From NCBI GenBank assembly GCA_029289235.1, contig JARFTZ010000034.1:1-46642 (forward strand): DNA of 46,642 bases. The letters are read 5' to 3'. Positions 9,047 through 17,657 of the stretch are shown piece after piece. Within the stretch, counting starts at the first letter, position 1, and each line of letters starts with the position of its first letter. Below the pieces are notes generated by a model. That model was not told the origin of the DNA. It ran no database searches and saw only the letters and a list, made by a program, of their open reading frames with translations. Source of the stretch: Gammaproteobacteria bacterium. Its GTDB lineage: Bacteria; Pseudomonadota; Gammaproteobacteria; Burkholderiales; Rhodocyclaceae. A program made the translations under genes and the position numbers.

Positions 9047-10747
9047 TTACATCCGGTCGGTCAGGTCGACCACGCGGCTCAGTTCTTCCAGCGAGGTCGA
9101 GCCGTCGAGGACCCGGCGCAGTCCGTCCTCGGCGAGTGGAACGAGGCCGTGCTGGACGGCGGCCTGGCGAATTTCCCGCCCCGTTGCCCGTTTGGCCACG
9201 AGTTCGTCGAGGTCGCCGTTCATGCGCAGGATTTCCATGATCGCCAGCCGTCCGCGATAGCCCTGGAAATCGCAGCGTTCGCAGCCGCAGGGACGGAAGA
9301 CGATCGGGCGTGGCGCATCGAGCGGGCTGCCGAGCAGCCGTGCTTCGTGCTCACCCGCCTGATAAGGCGTCTTGCAGTGCGGGCAGAGACGGCGGACCAG
9401 TCGTTGTGCGACAACGCCGATGACGTTGCCGGCCATGATGTCCGGCAGCACGCCGATGTCGAGTAGGCGGGGAATGGCGCCGATCGCCGAGTTGGTGTGC
9501 AGCGTCGAGTACACCTGGTGGCCGGTCATTGCCGCGCGAAAGGCCATTTCCGCCGTTTCGGCATCGCGGATTTCGCCGACGAGGATGACGTCCGGATCCT
9601 GGCGCATCATCGAGCGGATGCCGTTGGCGAAATCAAGCTTCAACGCCTCGGCGACCGAGGTTTGCCGGACCAGCGGCATCGGGTATTCGACCGGATCCTC
9701 CAGGGTCATGATGTTCAGCCCCTCGGAGTTGATGTGGTTGAGGATCGAGTAGAGCGTCGTCGTCTTCCCGCTGCCCGTGGGGCCGGTCAGCAGGATGATG
9801 CCTTCGGGGCGGGCGATCATCAGCTTGAGCGTGTCCAGCTGGCGTTCGGTGAGACCGAGTCCTTCGAGCGGGACGAGTCCCTTCTGACGGTCGAGAATGC
9901 GCAGGACAATGTTTTCGCCGTGGATGGTCGGTTGCGCGGAAGCACGAAAATCGATCTGTCGTCCGCGGATGGTCAGGGTGATCCGGCCGTCCTGCGGCGC
10001 GCGTGTTTCGGCGATGTTCATGCCGCTCATCACCTTGATGCGCACCGCCATCGCCGGCCAGTACGACTGATGCAGCGAGCGAATCTGGCGCAGCATGCCG
10101 TCGATCCGGTAGCGGATGCGCAGGAAACCGCTCTCCGGTTCGAAATGAATATCCGAGGCGTCGCGCTTGACGGCATCGGTCACGATCGAGTCGATCAGGC
10201 GGACGACCGGCTGGCTGTATTCATCGGAGGATGATTGCAGACCGCGAAAGTCGATCTCGCCGGTCTCGATTTCATGCAGGATGCCGTCGATCGACAATTC
10301 GTAGCCATACGCCTGGTCGATGGCGCGGGCGACCTCGGTTTCACCGGCGAGAAGCGCGTCGATCTCCAGCGCCGTTTTCGCCAGACTGCGGATCCGGTCC
10401 AGCGCGACGATGTCGTTGATGTCGGCAATGGCGATCGTCAGGCGCTGGTGCTCCTCGTCGTAGTCGAGGGGCAGCATGTTATGGCGCTTGGCCAGTTCGT
10501 GGGGCACCAGCGCGAGCGCTGACGGATCAATGATGGCGTTGGACAGGTCGATGCTTTGTTTTCCGAGGCTTTCCGACAGCGCGTCGCGCAAGGTGGCTTC
10601 GGTGACGAAGCCCAGGGCGACGAGCAGTTTGCCGACCGGCTGGTTTGTCTTCATCTGCTCCAGCAGGGCGATTCGCAACTGGTCCTCGCTGAGGATGCCT
10701 TTGGCGATCAGGACTTGTCCGATCTGGCGCGGGGCGGGAGCGTTCAT
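9047..10747 (-). CDS. mshE: Pilus/secretion assembly ATPase MshE
   Basis: This 566-aa member of the GspE/PilB family powers pilus or pseudopilus assembly. The N terminus carries two tandem MshEN-like segments: IGQVLIAKGILSEDQL and VGKLLVALGFVTEATL. In Vibrio MshE this type of region binds cyclic di-GMP. The ATPase core shows Walker A GPTGSGKTTT (about 320), the Asp box MTLEDPVEYP, Walker B MRQDPDVILVGEIRD and the His box TGHQVYSTLHTN. A tetracysteine zinc site (CPHC and CGCERC) follows. Binding of cyclic di-GMP here is inferred from motif resemblance. The gene lies 29 bases after mshN. Confidence 0.92.
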   Translation of the reverse strand: MNAPAPRQIGQVLIAKGILSEDQLRIALLEQMKTNQPVGKLLVALGFVTEATLRDALSESLGKQSIDLSNAIIDPSALALVPHELAKRHNMLPLDYDEEHQRLTIAIADINDIVALDRIRSLAKTALEIDALLAGETEVARAIDQAYGYELSIDGILHEIETGEIDFRGLQSSSDEYSQPVVRLIDSIVTDAVKRDASDIHFEPESGFLRIRYRIDGMLRQIRSLHQSYWPAMAVRIKVMSGMNIAETRAPQDGRITLTIRGRQIDFRASAQPTIHGENIVLRILDRQKGLVPLEGLGLTERQLDTLKLMIARPEGIILLTGPTGSGKTTTLYSILNHINSEGLNIMTLEDPVEYPMPLVRQTSVAEALKLDFANGIRSMMRQDPDVILVGEIRDAETAEMAFRAAMTGHQVYSTLHTNSAIGAIPRLLDIGVLPDIMAGNVIGVVAQRLVRRLCPHCKTPYQAGEHEARLLGSPLDAPRPIVFRPCGCERCDFQGYRGRLAIMEILRMNGDLDELVAKRATGREIRQAAVQHGLVPLAEDGLRRVLDGSTSLEELSRVVDLTDRM

Positions 10748-10776
10748 CGGCGCGGTCTTTCCGGTCGGCGCGGCGT

Positions 10777-11979
10777 CTAGGGCTGCAGTTCGGCGAGCCG
10801 GCTGCGTACCTGATCGCGGTCGAACCCGGCGGCCCGGGACTCACCTGCCGCGAGCGCCATCTGGTAGTACTGGGCGGCCAGTTTGCTCTTGCGCAAATGA
10901 TCGAGGCTGACCGCAACGTTGAAGATGAAGTCCGGGTTTTCCGGATCGGCGGCGTACGCCTGGAAATAGGCCTGTTGCGCTTCGCTCCAGCGCGCCTGCC
11001 GCGCGTACAGGTTGCCGAGCGCGAACAGGAGCGGCGCCGATTCCGGTTGCTCGGAAAGGGCCGTTTTCAACCGGCTCTCGGTCGCTTCCGCATTGGCCAG
11101 ACCCTGGGCGCCGGCAACGCCGGCGCGTGCCGTCGGATTCGTGGGGTCGGATTCGAGCGCGAGCGTGTAGAAGGTGTGGGCGCGCTCCTGCAGCCCGCGT
11201 TGGGAGGCAATCGTTGCCAGGCCGAGCAAGGCGTCAATGTTCCTTGCGTCGGAACGCAGGACCTGCTCGTAACCGGCCTGTGCTTCATCCATCCGTCCGG
11301 CAGACCACGCCGCGTAAGCGTGTTCGAGTTGCGGATTGACCCGCGGCGGGGTTCTGGTCAACCGGATGGCGGGCGTGGTTGACGAGGAGTCCGCTCGCTT
11401 TTCCTTTTCCGGTGATGGAGGCACGGGCGAGGATGCCGGCGCCTTCGCGCTTGCCCTTGCAACTGGCGCAGTGGAAGGCGCAGCGGGCGCCGGGCGCGCT
11501 TCGGTTGCCGCGGTAGTATCGTTGCGGGCCAGGGAAGCGGGGGCGTAGTACTCCGGCTCCGGCTTGGTATTTGTCGCTGCCGACATTGGATGTGGTGTCG
11601 GCGGCGCTGCAAGCGTTTGTGTCGGAAGGCTGTTCAGTTGCCACCAGAAATATCCTCCCACGCCAAACGCGACGAGCAGTGCCAGCGCGAGCACGGGGAG
11701 TAGCCGATGTTTCGTGCTGTCTGTTTGTTTTGCCGTGAAGAGAGTGTTTGCGGTGCGGCGGGCACGATCGGTTTCGACGATTTCCTTTTCGGCCTGCATG
11801 GGTCTGGAATTCGGCTCCGCCGGACGTTTCGACGCCGAGGCCAGTTCCGAATCGATCGCATCGAGGTGCAAGGCAAGGTCCGGAAGCGGCGAATTGGCAG
11901 GGGCGTCCTGCGTCCTGCCGTCGCCTGTGAGGCGTTTGGCTTCCTCCGCCTTCTTCAACGCCTCCATCAACAGACTCAC
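10777..11979 (-). CDS. mshN: MshN-like TPR protein
   Basis: This 400-aa protein opens with MSLLMEALKKAEEAKR, a conserved N-terminal motif in MshN/GspB-like bitopic proteins. A transmembrane helix follows at about residues 95-115 (LLPVLALALLVAFGVGGYFWW). Next comes a Pro/Ala/Thr-rich linker (about 125-210), then four or five tetratricopeptide repeats to the C terminus. TPRs in this setting probably dock onto the secretin or onto pilus subunits in the periplasm. The ATG overlaps the mshL stop. Linker composition makes this the least conserved protein of the cluster. Confidence 0.8.
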   Translation of the reverse strand: MSLLMEALKKAEEAKRLTGDGRTQDAPANSPLPDLALHLDAIDSELASASKRPAEPNSRPMQAEKEIVETDRARRTANTLFTAKQTDSTKHRLLPVLALALLVAFGVGGYFWWQLNSLPTQTLAAPPTPHPMSAATNTKPEPEYYAPASLARNDTTAATEARPAPAAPSTAPVARASAKAPASSPVPPSPEKEKRADSSSTTPAIRLTRTPPRVNPQLEHAYAAWSAGRMDEAQAGYEQVLRSDARNIDALLGLATIASQRGLQERAHTFYTLALESDPTNPTARAGVAGAQGLANAEATESRLKTALSEQPESAPLLFALGNLYARQARWSEAQQAYFQAYAADPENPDFIFNVAVSLDHLRKSKLAAQYYQMALAAGESRAAGFDRDQVRSRLAELQP

Positions 11980-13814
11980 CGCAGTGGCTCCTGAGTGATC
12001 TGCGGTCCGGAGAAGGGTTCGTAGACCTTGTCGGTGGTGAAGAACGCCTTGTCGGGCAGCGATGTCGCCAGGTGACTGAAGTCGCCGTTGATCGAGGCGT
12101 CCCTGATGACTGTCGGTCGGAGAATGATGACGAGTTCGGTCTTGGTCGAGGCGTTGTTGCGGGTCGTGAAGATTTCCCCGAACACAGGAATGTCGCCGAC
12201 CCCCGGGAAGCGCCCGCTCTTGTTCTCCATCCGGTCTTCCATCAGGCCACCGAGCACGGCGATATCGCCACTCCGGACACGCATCATCGATTCGATCTCG
12301 CGCGTCCGGATCTGTGGGACCTCATTCACCACCGTAAGGGCGGGGTTGGGGTCCTGCTTGAGTGCCGCGATGCTGGAGATGGAGGGGCGCACGTTGAGGG
12401 TGACCACGTCGTCGTCGCTGACCTGCGCGGTCAGGCTCATGAAAAAGCCGATCGACACGGACTGCGGTGTCGTGGTCGTTGTCGTCACGGCATTGGTGTT
12501 GGTGTTTCCGGCGGCAATATCCTGCTTGACGTTGAAGTAGACGAAGTCCTCGGAAACCTTCAGGGTGGCCGTCTGGTTGTTGAGCACGGTGAGCTTCGGG
12601 CTGGAGAGCACCTTGGTCGTGCCGAAGCCGCGCAGCATGTCGACGAAGACGTTGAGGCCTCCGGAAATGTTCCGGTAGGTCAGCGTGAATGGGTTGAAGG
12701 TCGATCCCGCACTTTGTGTGTTGGTTGCCGGCGAGAGGGAGAAGCCGGTGTCCGTGGCGACCTTCGACCACTCGATGCCTTGCTGGTAGTTGTCGGCCAG
12801 ATTGACCTCGATGATCGTCGCTTCGATCATCACCTGGCGGCGCGCGCTGCGCATGATGCGGTCGAGGAATTCCTGCACTTTCTCGTGCTGGCGGGAAGTG
12901 GCGCGCACGGCGATGACTCCGGCTTCGGGGTTGGCGATGACCGACGCCGCCTCGCGGAAAGTCATGCGCTTTACCACCGTGGCGCCGGCATTCTGCAGCG
13001 AGGCCGGATTCGGGCTGCCGGCCAGCGTCTGTGGCGATTGATTGCTGCGGCTCGTCGTGCCCGGCGCGGAGGCGAGGGCGCCCGTGCCGGTCGTGCTCTG
13101 CGCCGTGGTCTGCTCGACGACGGTTTCGGTGCTGCCTTCGGGGAATACCTTGTCGGTCTCGTGCAGCAGGTCCTTCAGGTTCTTTTCCAGCGATTCCCAG
13201 AAGCGATTCTTCGACTTGTTCTCGATCTGGATCCGCGAAACGTTGCCGCTGGCGGAACTGCCGACGCTGCTGGCCAGGGCGCTGGTCGAGATCTGGGTGT
13301 TGGTTGAGACCGTGCCGGTAACCTCGCGCGACAGATTGACGTAATCGACGCGGTAGTGCCTGAGGAAGGGCGAGTCCGGCATGACGGCCAGGTTCGGGCC
13401 GTCGAGTTCGAAGCGCATGTCGACCTGCCTGGCGATGCGATTCAGCAGTTGCGGCAAGGTCTGGTCGATGGCGTTGAGGGTGACGTTGCCGGAAATGCCC
13501 GGGTGGATGTCGACGTTGAGCTTCGCGTCGCGGGCCAGGGCAAACAGCAGGTCCTGCACTTTGACGTTGTTGACGACGACGCTGTAGGTTTCCGTCTTGC
13601 CGGTTGCCTTTGGAGGTGGCAACGGGAGGGCGTGGTGGACGGGGGCGGGGATCGTGCCGCTTGTCCTGGCGTTGTCTTCCGCGCGCAGGTGTCCGGCCGA
13701 CGGTCCGTTGCTCAGAGTGGCTGGAGCGCACGCGACGAGGAATAACGCGGTAACGAGGGCGCCGGCAGTTCGCAACATGCGGGATTTCATCCTGTTGAAG
13801 TTTGAAATCATCAT
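11976..13814 (-). CDS. mshL: Outer-membrane secretin MshL
   Basis: This 612-aa secretin forms the outer-membrane pore of the machine. A lipoprotein signal ends in LFLVAC. The translated region from Met at 13790 gives a signal of normal length; 13814 is the longest start, and no option has a good ribosome site. Residues about 80-150 form a secretin/TonB short N-terminal domain (VKVQDLLFALARDAKLNVDIHPGISG is split over its start). A Ser/Thr-rich low-complexity stretch follows, then the secretin N domain (about 280) and the C-terminal beta domain with VPQIRTREIESMMRVRSG and VAVLGGL-like turns. The gene lies 70 bases after mshM, so a secondary promoter is possible there. Confidence 0.9.
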   Translation of the reverse strand: MMISNFNRMKSRMLRTAGALVTALFLVACAPATLSNGPSAGHLRAEDNARTSGTIPAPVHHALPLPPPKATGKTETYSVVVNNVKVQDLLFALARDAKLNVDIHPGISGNVTLNAIDQTLPQLLNRIARQVDMRFELDGPNLAVMPDSPFLRHYRVDYVNLSREVTGTVSTNTQISTSALASSVGSSASGNVSRIQIENKSKNRFWESLEKNLKDLLHETDKVFPEGSTETVVEQTTAQSTTGTGALASAPGTTSRSNQSPQTLAGSPNPASLQNAGATVVKRMTFREAASVIANPEAGVIAVRATSRQHEKVQEFLDRIMRSARRQVMIEATIIEVNLADNYQQGIEWSKVATDTGFSLSPATNTQSAGSTFNPFTLTYRNISGGLNVFVDMLRGFGTTKVLSSPKLTVLNNQTATLKVSEDFVYFNVKQDIAAGNTNTNAVTTTTTTPQSVSIGFFMSLTAQVSDDDVVTLNVRPSISSIAALKQDPNPALTVVNEVPQIRTREIESMMRVRSGDIAVLGGLMEDRMENKSGRFPGVGDIPVFGEIFTTRNNASTKTELVIILRPTVIRDASINGDFSHLATSLPDKAFFTTDKVYEPFSGPQITQEPLR

Positions 13815-13884
13815 ATCACGTAAGGTTTTTTGTTCAACCGATTGATTTATTGGCTGTGTCAGGTGCGAGGGAGGGTAAGTGCCC

Positions 13885-15249
13885 CTATTTGAGCTTGCTC
13901 ACGGCGCGGATGTAGGGCTTTCCTTCCGGGATTGTTTCGGCGAGCTTGGCGAGCTCCGCGCGAGCTTCATCCCAGGTGGCAAAGTCGCCATAAATGACGC
14001 CGAGTCGGTCACGCCCGCTCAGGTCCGAGTGATATACGCGAAGGTGACGGGCGTCCAGCTTGCCGGCGATGCCTCCGATGAAGTGCTGTACGCCGGCGTC
14101 GTTGTTTCCGTCGGTGCTGAGAAGCTGAATGAAATAGTGGTCATCCGGTGTTGCCTTGACCCATTCGGCAGTGGCCGTGATTCGTTCGGCGAGGGAGGGA
14201 CCGTTGTGAGACGCGGAAGTATCCCTTTGCGCCATTTCCTTGTTGGATGGCCGGTCCACTGGTTCGGGTTCGCTGGAGGGTTGGGACGGATTGTTCGGGC
14301 GGAGTTCCAGGTTGGCGGGTGTCGTCGATGGGGCTTCGTCGGGCTGATGGATTTGCCACGCGACAAGAAACACTCCGATCAGCGCCGCTGCCGCCACGGC
14401 GATGATGTCGGCGGTTCGTCGCGCAATCGCTCTTCGGGGGGCGCGGGGTTGCAGGTCGCGAACGGCGGCTTTCGCGTGCCGGTCATCGATGCCGTGCTGC
14501 CCGTCCGCAAAAGCAGCGAGAAGGCACTTGTCTGCCAGTATGTTCAATCGCCGCGTCAGCCCCCCGGAGGCTTTCCCGAGAATCCGGGTCGCGCCGCGGG
14601 AGAACAGGTCCGGACCCCGGTAGCCTGCTGCGCGGAGCCGGTACATCAGGTAGTTGCCGATGTCGTTGAGGTGCAGTGGCGCAAGCCAGAAGTTGTGTGT
14701 AATGCGATCCCGGAGTTGTCGCATTGACTTGTTGTTCAGGCGTTCGTCCAGTTCCGGCTGGCCGAACAGGATGATGTGCAGGAGTTTGTGCCGCTCCGAC
14801 TCGAGATTCGAGAGGAGCCTGACTTCTTCAAGCGTTTCGTCCGGCATCGCATGCGCTTCGTCGATCAGGACAACGACACGGCGACCCGATGCGTGAACTT
14901 CGAGCAGGTGTGCCTGGAGCGCCAACATCATCCGGTGCGTTTGCGAGTCGGGTAACGCCACTCCCAATTCGTGTGCAATTGCCTCCAGCATTTCGTTGCG
15001 CGACAGTGACGGCACGGGCAGGTAGACCGTTTCGACGTGCTTAGGCAGTTTATCCAGAAGCTTTCGACAAAGCATCGTTTTCCCGCTGCCCACTTCGCCG
15101 CTGACCTTTATGATTCCTTCATCATTTACCGCGGCGTAGGTCAACGCGTCGAGTATTCCTCCCCGGTTGGCTCCGGTGAAAAAGAAGTCCGTGTGCGGAG
15201 TGATGCCAAACGGCGCTTCCCGCAGGCCGAAATGTTCGAGGTAGATCAC
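13885..15249 (-). CDS. mshM: MshM/ExeA-type AAA ATPase with C-terminal SPOR-like domain
   Basis: This 454-aa protein starts MIYLEHFGLREAPFGITPHTDFFF, the signature of ExeA/GspA and MshM ATPases that help secretin assembly through peptidoglycan. Walker A is GEVGSGKT (about 49-56), Walker B is VVVLIDEAHAMP (about 128), and sensor FGQPELD follows. One transmembrane helix lies near 285-305. After an acidic/proline linker, a domain of about 85 residues (DDHYFIQLLSTDG to IRAVSKLK) looks like a SPOR fold, where ExeA carries a different peptidoglycan-binding domain. SPOR would bind denuded septal glycan. The start overlaps the regulator stop (ATGA). Confidence 0.82.
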   Translation of the reverse strand: MIYLEHFGLREAPFGITPHTDFFFTGANRGGILDALTYAAVNDEGIIKVSGEVGSGKTMLCRKLLDKLPKHVETVYLPVPSLSRNEMLEAIAHELGVALPDSQTHRMMLALQAHLLEVHASGRRVVVLIDEAHAMPDETLEEVRLLSNLESERHKLLHIILFGQPELDERLNNKSMRQLRDRITHNFWLAPLHLNDIGNYLMYRLRAAGYRGPDLFSRGATRILGKASGGLTRRLNILADKCLLAAFADGQHGIDDRHAKAAVRDLQPRAPRRAIARRTADIIAVAAAALIGVFLVAWQIHQPDEAPSTTPANLELRPNNPSQPSSEPEPVDRPSNKEMAQRDTSASHNGPSLAERITATAEWVKATPDDHYFIQLLSTDGNNDAGVQHFIGGIAGKLDARHLRVYHSDLSGRDRLGVIYGDFATWDEARAELAKLAETIPEGKPYIRAVSKLK

Positions 15250-16739
15250 GATTCTCTGCTCATCGATTCCATGCGACTGTACAGCGTGGTCCGGTTGATG
15301 CCGAGCAGGCGGGCTGCCCGGCTGACGTTACTGTTGGCAAGGCGCAAGGCCGCTTCGATATAACTGCGTTCGGTTTCCGCCAGCGTCGTGTCAAGGCTGA
15401 AGGGGATGGGCTGTTGCAGGCGCCGTGATGCGGAAGCGATCAGCGCTTCATCGTTTCTTTCTGCCGGCAACGGCGCGTGTGCGGGCATCGGTGGGTCGTC
15501 CTGAAGATCGAGTTCCGCTTCGAGGTCCTGATCGTTGACGTGGTGGCCAGGGTATTTCGCGGTCAGCCGGATGACGATGTTGCGCAATTCGCGCACGTTC
15601 CCGGGGAAGCTGTAACTTGTCCAGAGCCGTAGCGCCTCTGCGGAAAGCTCGAACGGCGAACGTTTCGACTGCGCTGCATAGAGATGGCGAAAGTGGTCGA
15701 GCAGTAGTAGCTTGTCGTCGCCCATGTCGCGCAATGGCGGAACGCTGACCGTACAGACCGAAAGGCGATGATAGAGATCTGCCCGGAAATTCCCAGCCTT
15801 GACCTCCCGCCGCAGGTCCCGGTTGGTGGCCGTGATGACCCGGGCGCGGCTCACGCGCTCCTGGGTTTCTCCCACCCGCTGAAACCCGCCGTTCTCCAGG
15901 ACGCGCAACAGTTTTGCCTGGAGTTCGAGCGGCAGTTCGCCTATCTCGTCGAGAAACAGCGTTCCGTCCGCGGCGTCCTCGAAATAGCCGGCCCGGGATG
16001 CGGTTGCGCCGGTAAACGCCCCTTTCGCGTAGCCGAACAGCGTCGGTTCGACCAGTGATGGAGAAATGGCTGCGCAGTTGAGAGCGAAAAAAGGTTTGCG
16101 GCCCCGCGCGGTGTTCTGGTGCAGGTAACTTTTGGCGACGATTTCCTTGCCGGTTCCCGATTCGCCCTCGATGAGTACCGGAAACGGCGCGTCGGCATAG
16201 TGTTTCAACTGGAGCTTCAGCTTCTCGATGGCGGGGCTTTTGCCAATCAAGAGCGGTGATCGGCTGTCCGGGGGCGCTTCGGTGTCCAGCGCCCGGAACC
16301 TCAGGGCACGGTCAAGTGCGCTCCGCAAGTCGGTCAGGGGGCAGGGCTTGGTCACGAAGTCAACCGCGCCGAGCGCCCGCGCGTGGCGTGCGTTGTCGCC
16401 GTCGCTCTGCCCTGACAATACGACGATCTTGATGTCCGGTGCGAGACAGAGGAGTTCGGGGATGAGCGTCAACCCCTCGTCGGGACGGTGGGGGTAGGGC
16501 GGGAGACCCAGGTCGATCAGCGCAACGTCAGGTTGCTGCGCGGTTTGCTGCAATAGCTGGATGCAATGCGGGCGGCTGTGGCTGGTGATGATCTCGAACC
16601 CGGGTTCAAGGGAAAACGACAGCGTATCGACGATGAGCGGATCGTCGTCGACAATGAGCAAAAGCGGCTTGCTGTCCGGTGACGGCAGTTTTGCGTCGGG
16701 AATGGAGCGCATCAGCGATTCTCGTAGCAGAGGGGGCAT
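15246..16739 (-). CDS. NtrC-family sigma54 response regulator of the MSHA-like operon
   Basis: The product has 497 aa from ATG 16739; the open frame continues upstream but would cross the divergent mla promoter. A receiver domain (LLIVDDDPLIVDT; phospho-acceptor Asp in ALIDLGLPP; Lys in FVTKPC) comes first. The AAA+ domain has GESGTGKE, the sigma54-contacting GAFTGA and LFLDEIGELP. A Fis-type helix-turn-helix ends the protein (VSRAARLLGINRTTLYSRM). The receiver, with LGLPPYPHRPDEGL, resembles PrsR regulators. It is the first gene of the pilus operon and overlaps mshM, so it probably controls the cluster. No histidine kinase is adjacent, and no convincing sigma54 promoter was found. Confidence 0.88.
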   Translation of the reverse strand: MPPLLRESLMRSIPDAKLPSPDSKPLLLIVDDDPLIVDTLSFSLEPGFEIITSHSRPHCIQLLQQTAQQPDVALIDLGLPPYPHRPDEGLTLIPELLCLAPDIKIVVLSGQSDGDNARHARALGAVDFVTKPCPLTDLRSALDRALRFRALDTEAPPDSRSPLLIGKSPAIEKLKLQLKHYADAPFPVLIEGESGTGKEIVAKSYLHQNTARGRKPFFALNCAAISPSLVEPTLFGYAKGAFTGATASRAGYFEDAADGTLFLDEIGELPLELQAKLLRVLENGGFQRVGETQERVSRARVITATNRDLRREVKAGNFRADLYHRLSVCTVSVPPLRDMGDDKLLLLDHFRHLYAAQSKRSPFELSAEALRLWTSYSFPGNVRELRNIVIRLTAKYPGHHVNDQDLEAELDLQDDPPMPAHAPLPAERNDEALIASASRRLQQPIPFSLDTTLAETERSYIEAALRLANSNVSRAARLLGINRTTLYSRMESMSRES

Positions 16740-16809
16740 TATTCCACAAAGCTTTTCATGAAATTCGCCCCTTGTGTCCGGGTCGCAGAAATATCGAATA
16801 TGGCTAGGG

Positions 16810-16815
16810 TATAAT
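16810..16815 (+). promoter_or_regulatory. Candidate -10 box for the mla operon
   Basis: A perfect TATAAT lies 29 bases before the mlaF GTG, in the 105-base gap between the divergent regulator and mla genes. No good -35 is at 16-18 bases. Because a transcript would start near 16822, the upstream TTG at 16827 is an unlikely start codon for mlaF. Confidence 0.45.
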
Positions 16816-16844
16816 CGCAGCTTCTTTTGTCTCGGGGTTGTGGC

Positions 16845-17657
16845 GTGCCGGCTGACTGCTTGGTCAAGATCACTGATGTCAACTTTGCCTACGATGATCG
16901 TTCGATCCTCAAAGGCGTCGACATGGAGATCGCGCGTGGAAAGCTCGTGGCCATCATGGGCAATTCCGGCTGCGGCAAGACGACGCTGTTGCGTCTGATT
17001 GGCGGTCAACTCAAGCCTACCAGCGGCGAAATACTGGTTGATGGACAGTCTGTCCCGCAAATGAACCACGACGAGCTCTACGCCATGCGGCGGCGCATGG
17101 GCATGCTTTTCCAGTTCGGGGCGTTATTTACCGATATCTCGGTCTTCGACAATGTGGCGTATCTGATGCGCGAGCATACCGATCTGCCCGAGGAGATGAT
17201 CCGTGACCTCGTTTTGATGAAGCTCAATGCGGTGGGCCTGCGTGGGGCGCACCATCTGATGCCTTCCGAATTGTCCGGCGGAATGGCCCGTCGCGTGGCA
17301 TTGGCCCGGGCCATTGCGCTGGATCCCATGTTGATCATGTACGACGAGCCGTTTGCCGGACTCGATCCGATTTCGATGGGCGTCATCGGGCAACTGATCC
17401 GCAAGTTGAACGATGCGCTGGGGGCGACGACCCTGCTGGTGACGCACGACGTCCAGGAAGCGTTGATGATCGTCGATTACGTGTATTTCGTGTCCGACGG
17501 GCAGATCGTGGCACAGGGGACGCCTGAGGAAATCAAGGCTTCCGCCGATCCTTTCGTGCACCAGTTCGTTTTTGGCGAGGCGGACGGCCCTGTGCATTTC
17601 CATTATCCGGCAATTCCGTTTGAGCAGGAGTTGCTGCGGGAGGTTGCCGGTGCTTAG
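16845..17657 (+). CDS. mlaF: Phospholipid transport ABC ATPase MlaF
   Basis: This 270-aa ATPase belongs to the inner-membrane MlaFEDB complex, which moves phospholipids between inner membrane and periplasmic MlaC to keep outer-membrane asymmetry. Walker A GNSGCGKTT, Q loop FQFGALFTD, signature LSGGMARR, Walker B LIMYDEPFAGLDP and H loop LLVTHD are all present. A C-terminal tail of about 25 residues (FGEADGPVHFHYP) matches the MlaF extension that contacts the neighbouring subunit. GTG 16845 is chosen with GGGG upstream. It overlaps mlaE by eight bases. Confidence 0.93.
   Translation: MPADCLVKITDVNFAYDDRSILKGVDMEIARGKLVAIMGNSGCGKTTLLRLIGGQLKPTSGEILVDGQSVPQMNHDELYAMRRRMGMLFQFGALFTDISVFDNVAYLMREHTDLPEEMIRDLVLMKLNAVGLRGAHHLMPSELSGGMARRVALARAIALDPMLIMYDEPFAGLDPISMGVIGQLIRKLNDALGATTLLVTHDVQEALMIVDYVYFVSDGQIVAQGTPEEIKASADPFVHQFVFGEADGPVHFHYPAIPFEQELLREVAGA

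Noticed and set aside
12072-13307. 411-aa open frame opposite mshL
   Set aside because: Shadow of the secretin gene in GC-rich DNA; composition is Arg/Gly/Asp/Val-rich with no family motif.
12322-13731. 469-aa open frame in another frame of mshL
   Set aside because: Arg/His/Gln-rich shadow translation; the secretin in the overlapping frame is clear.
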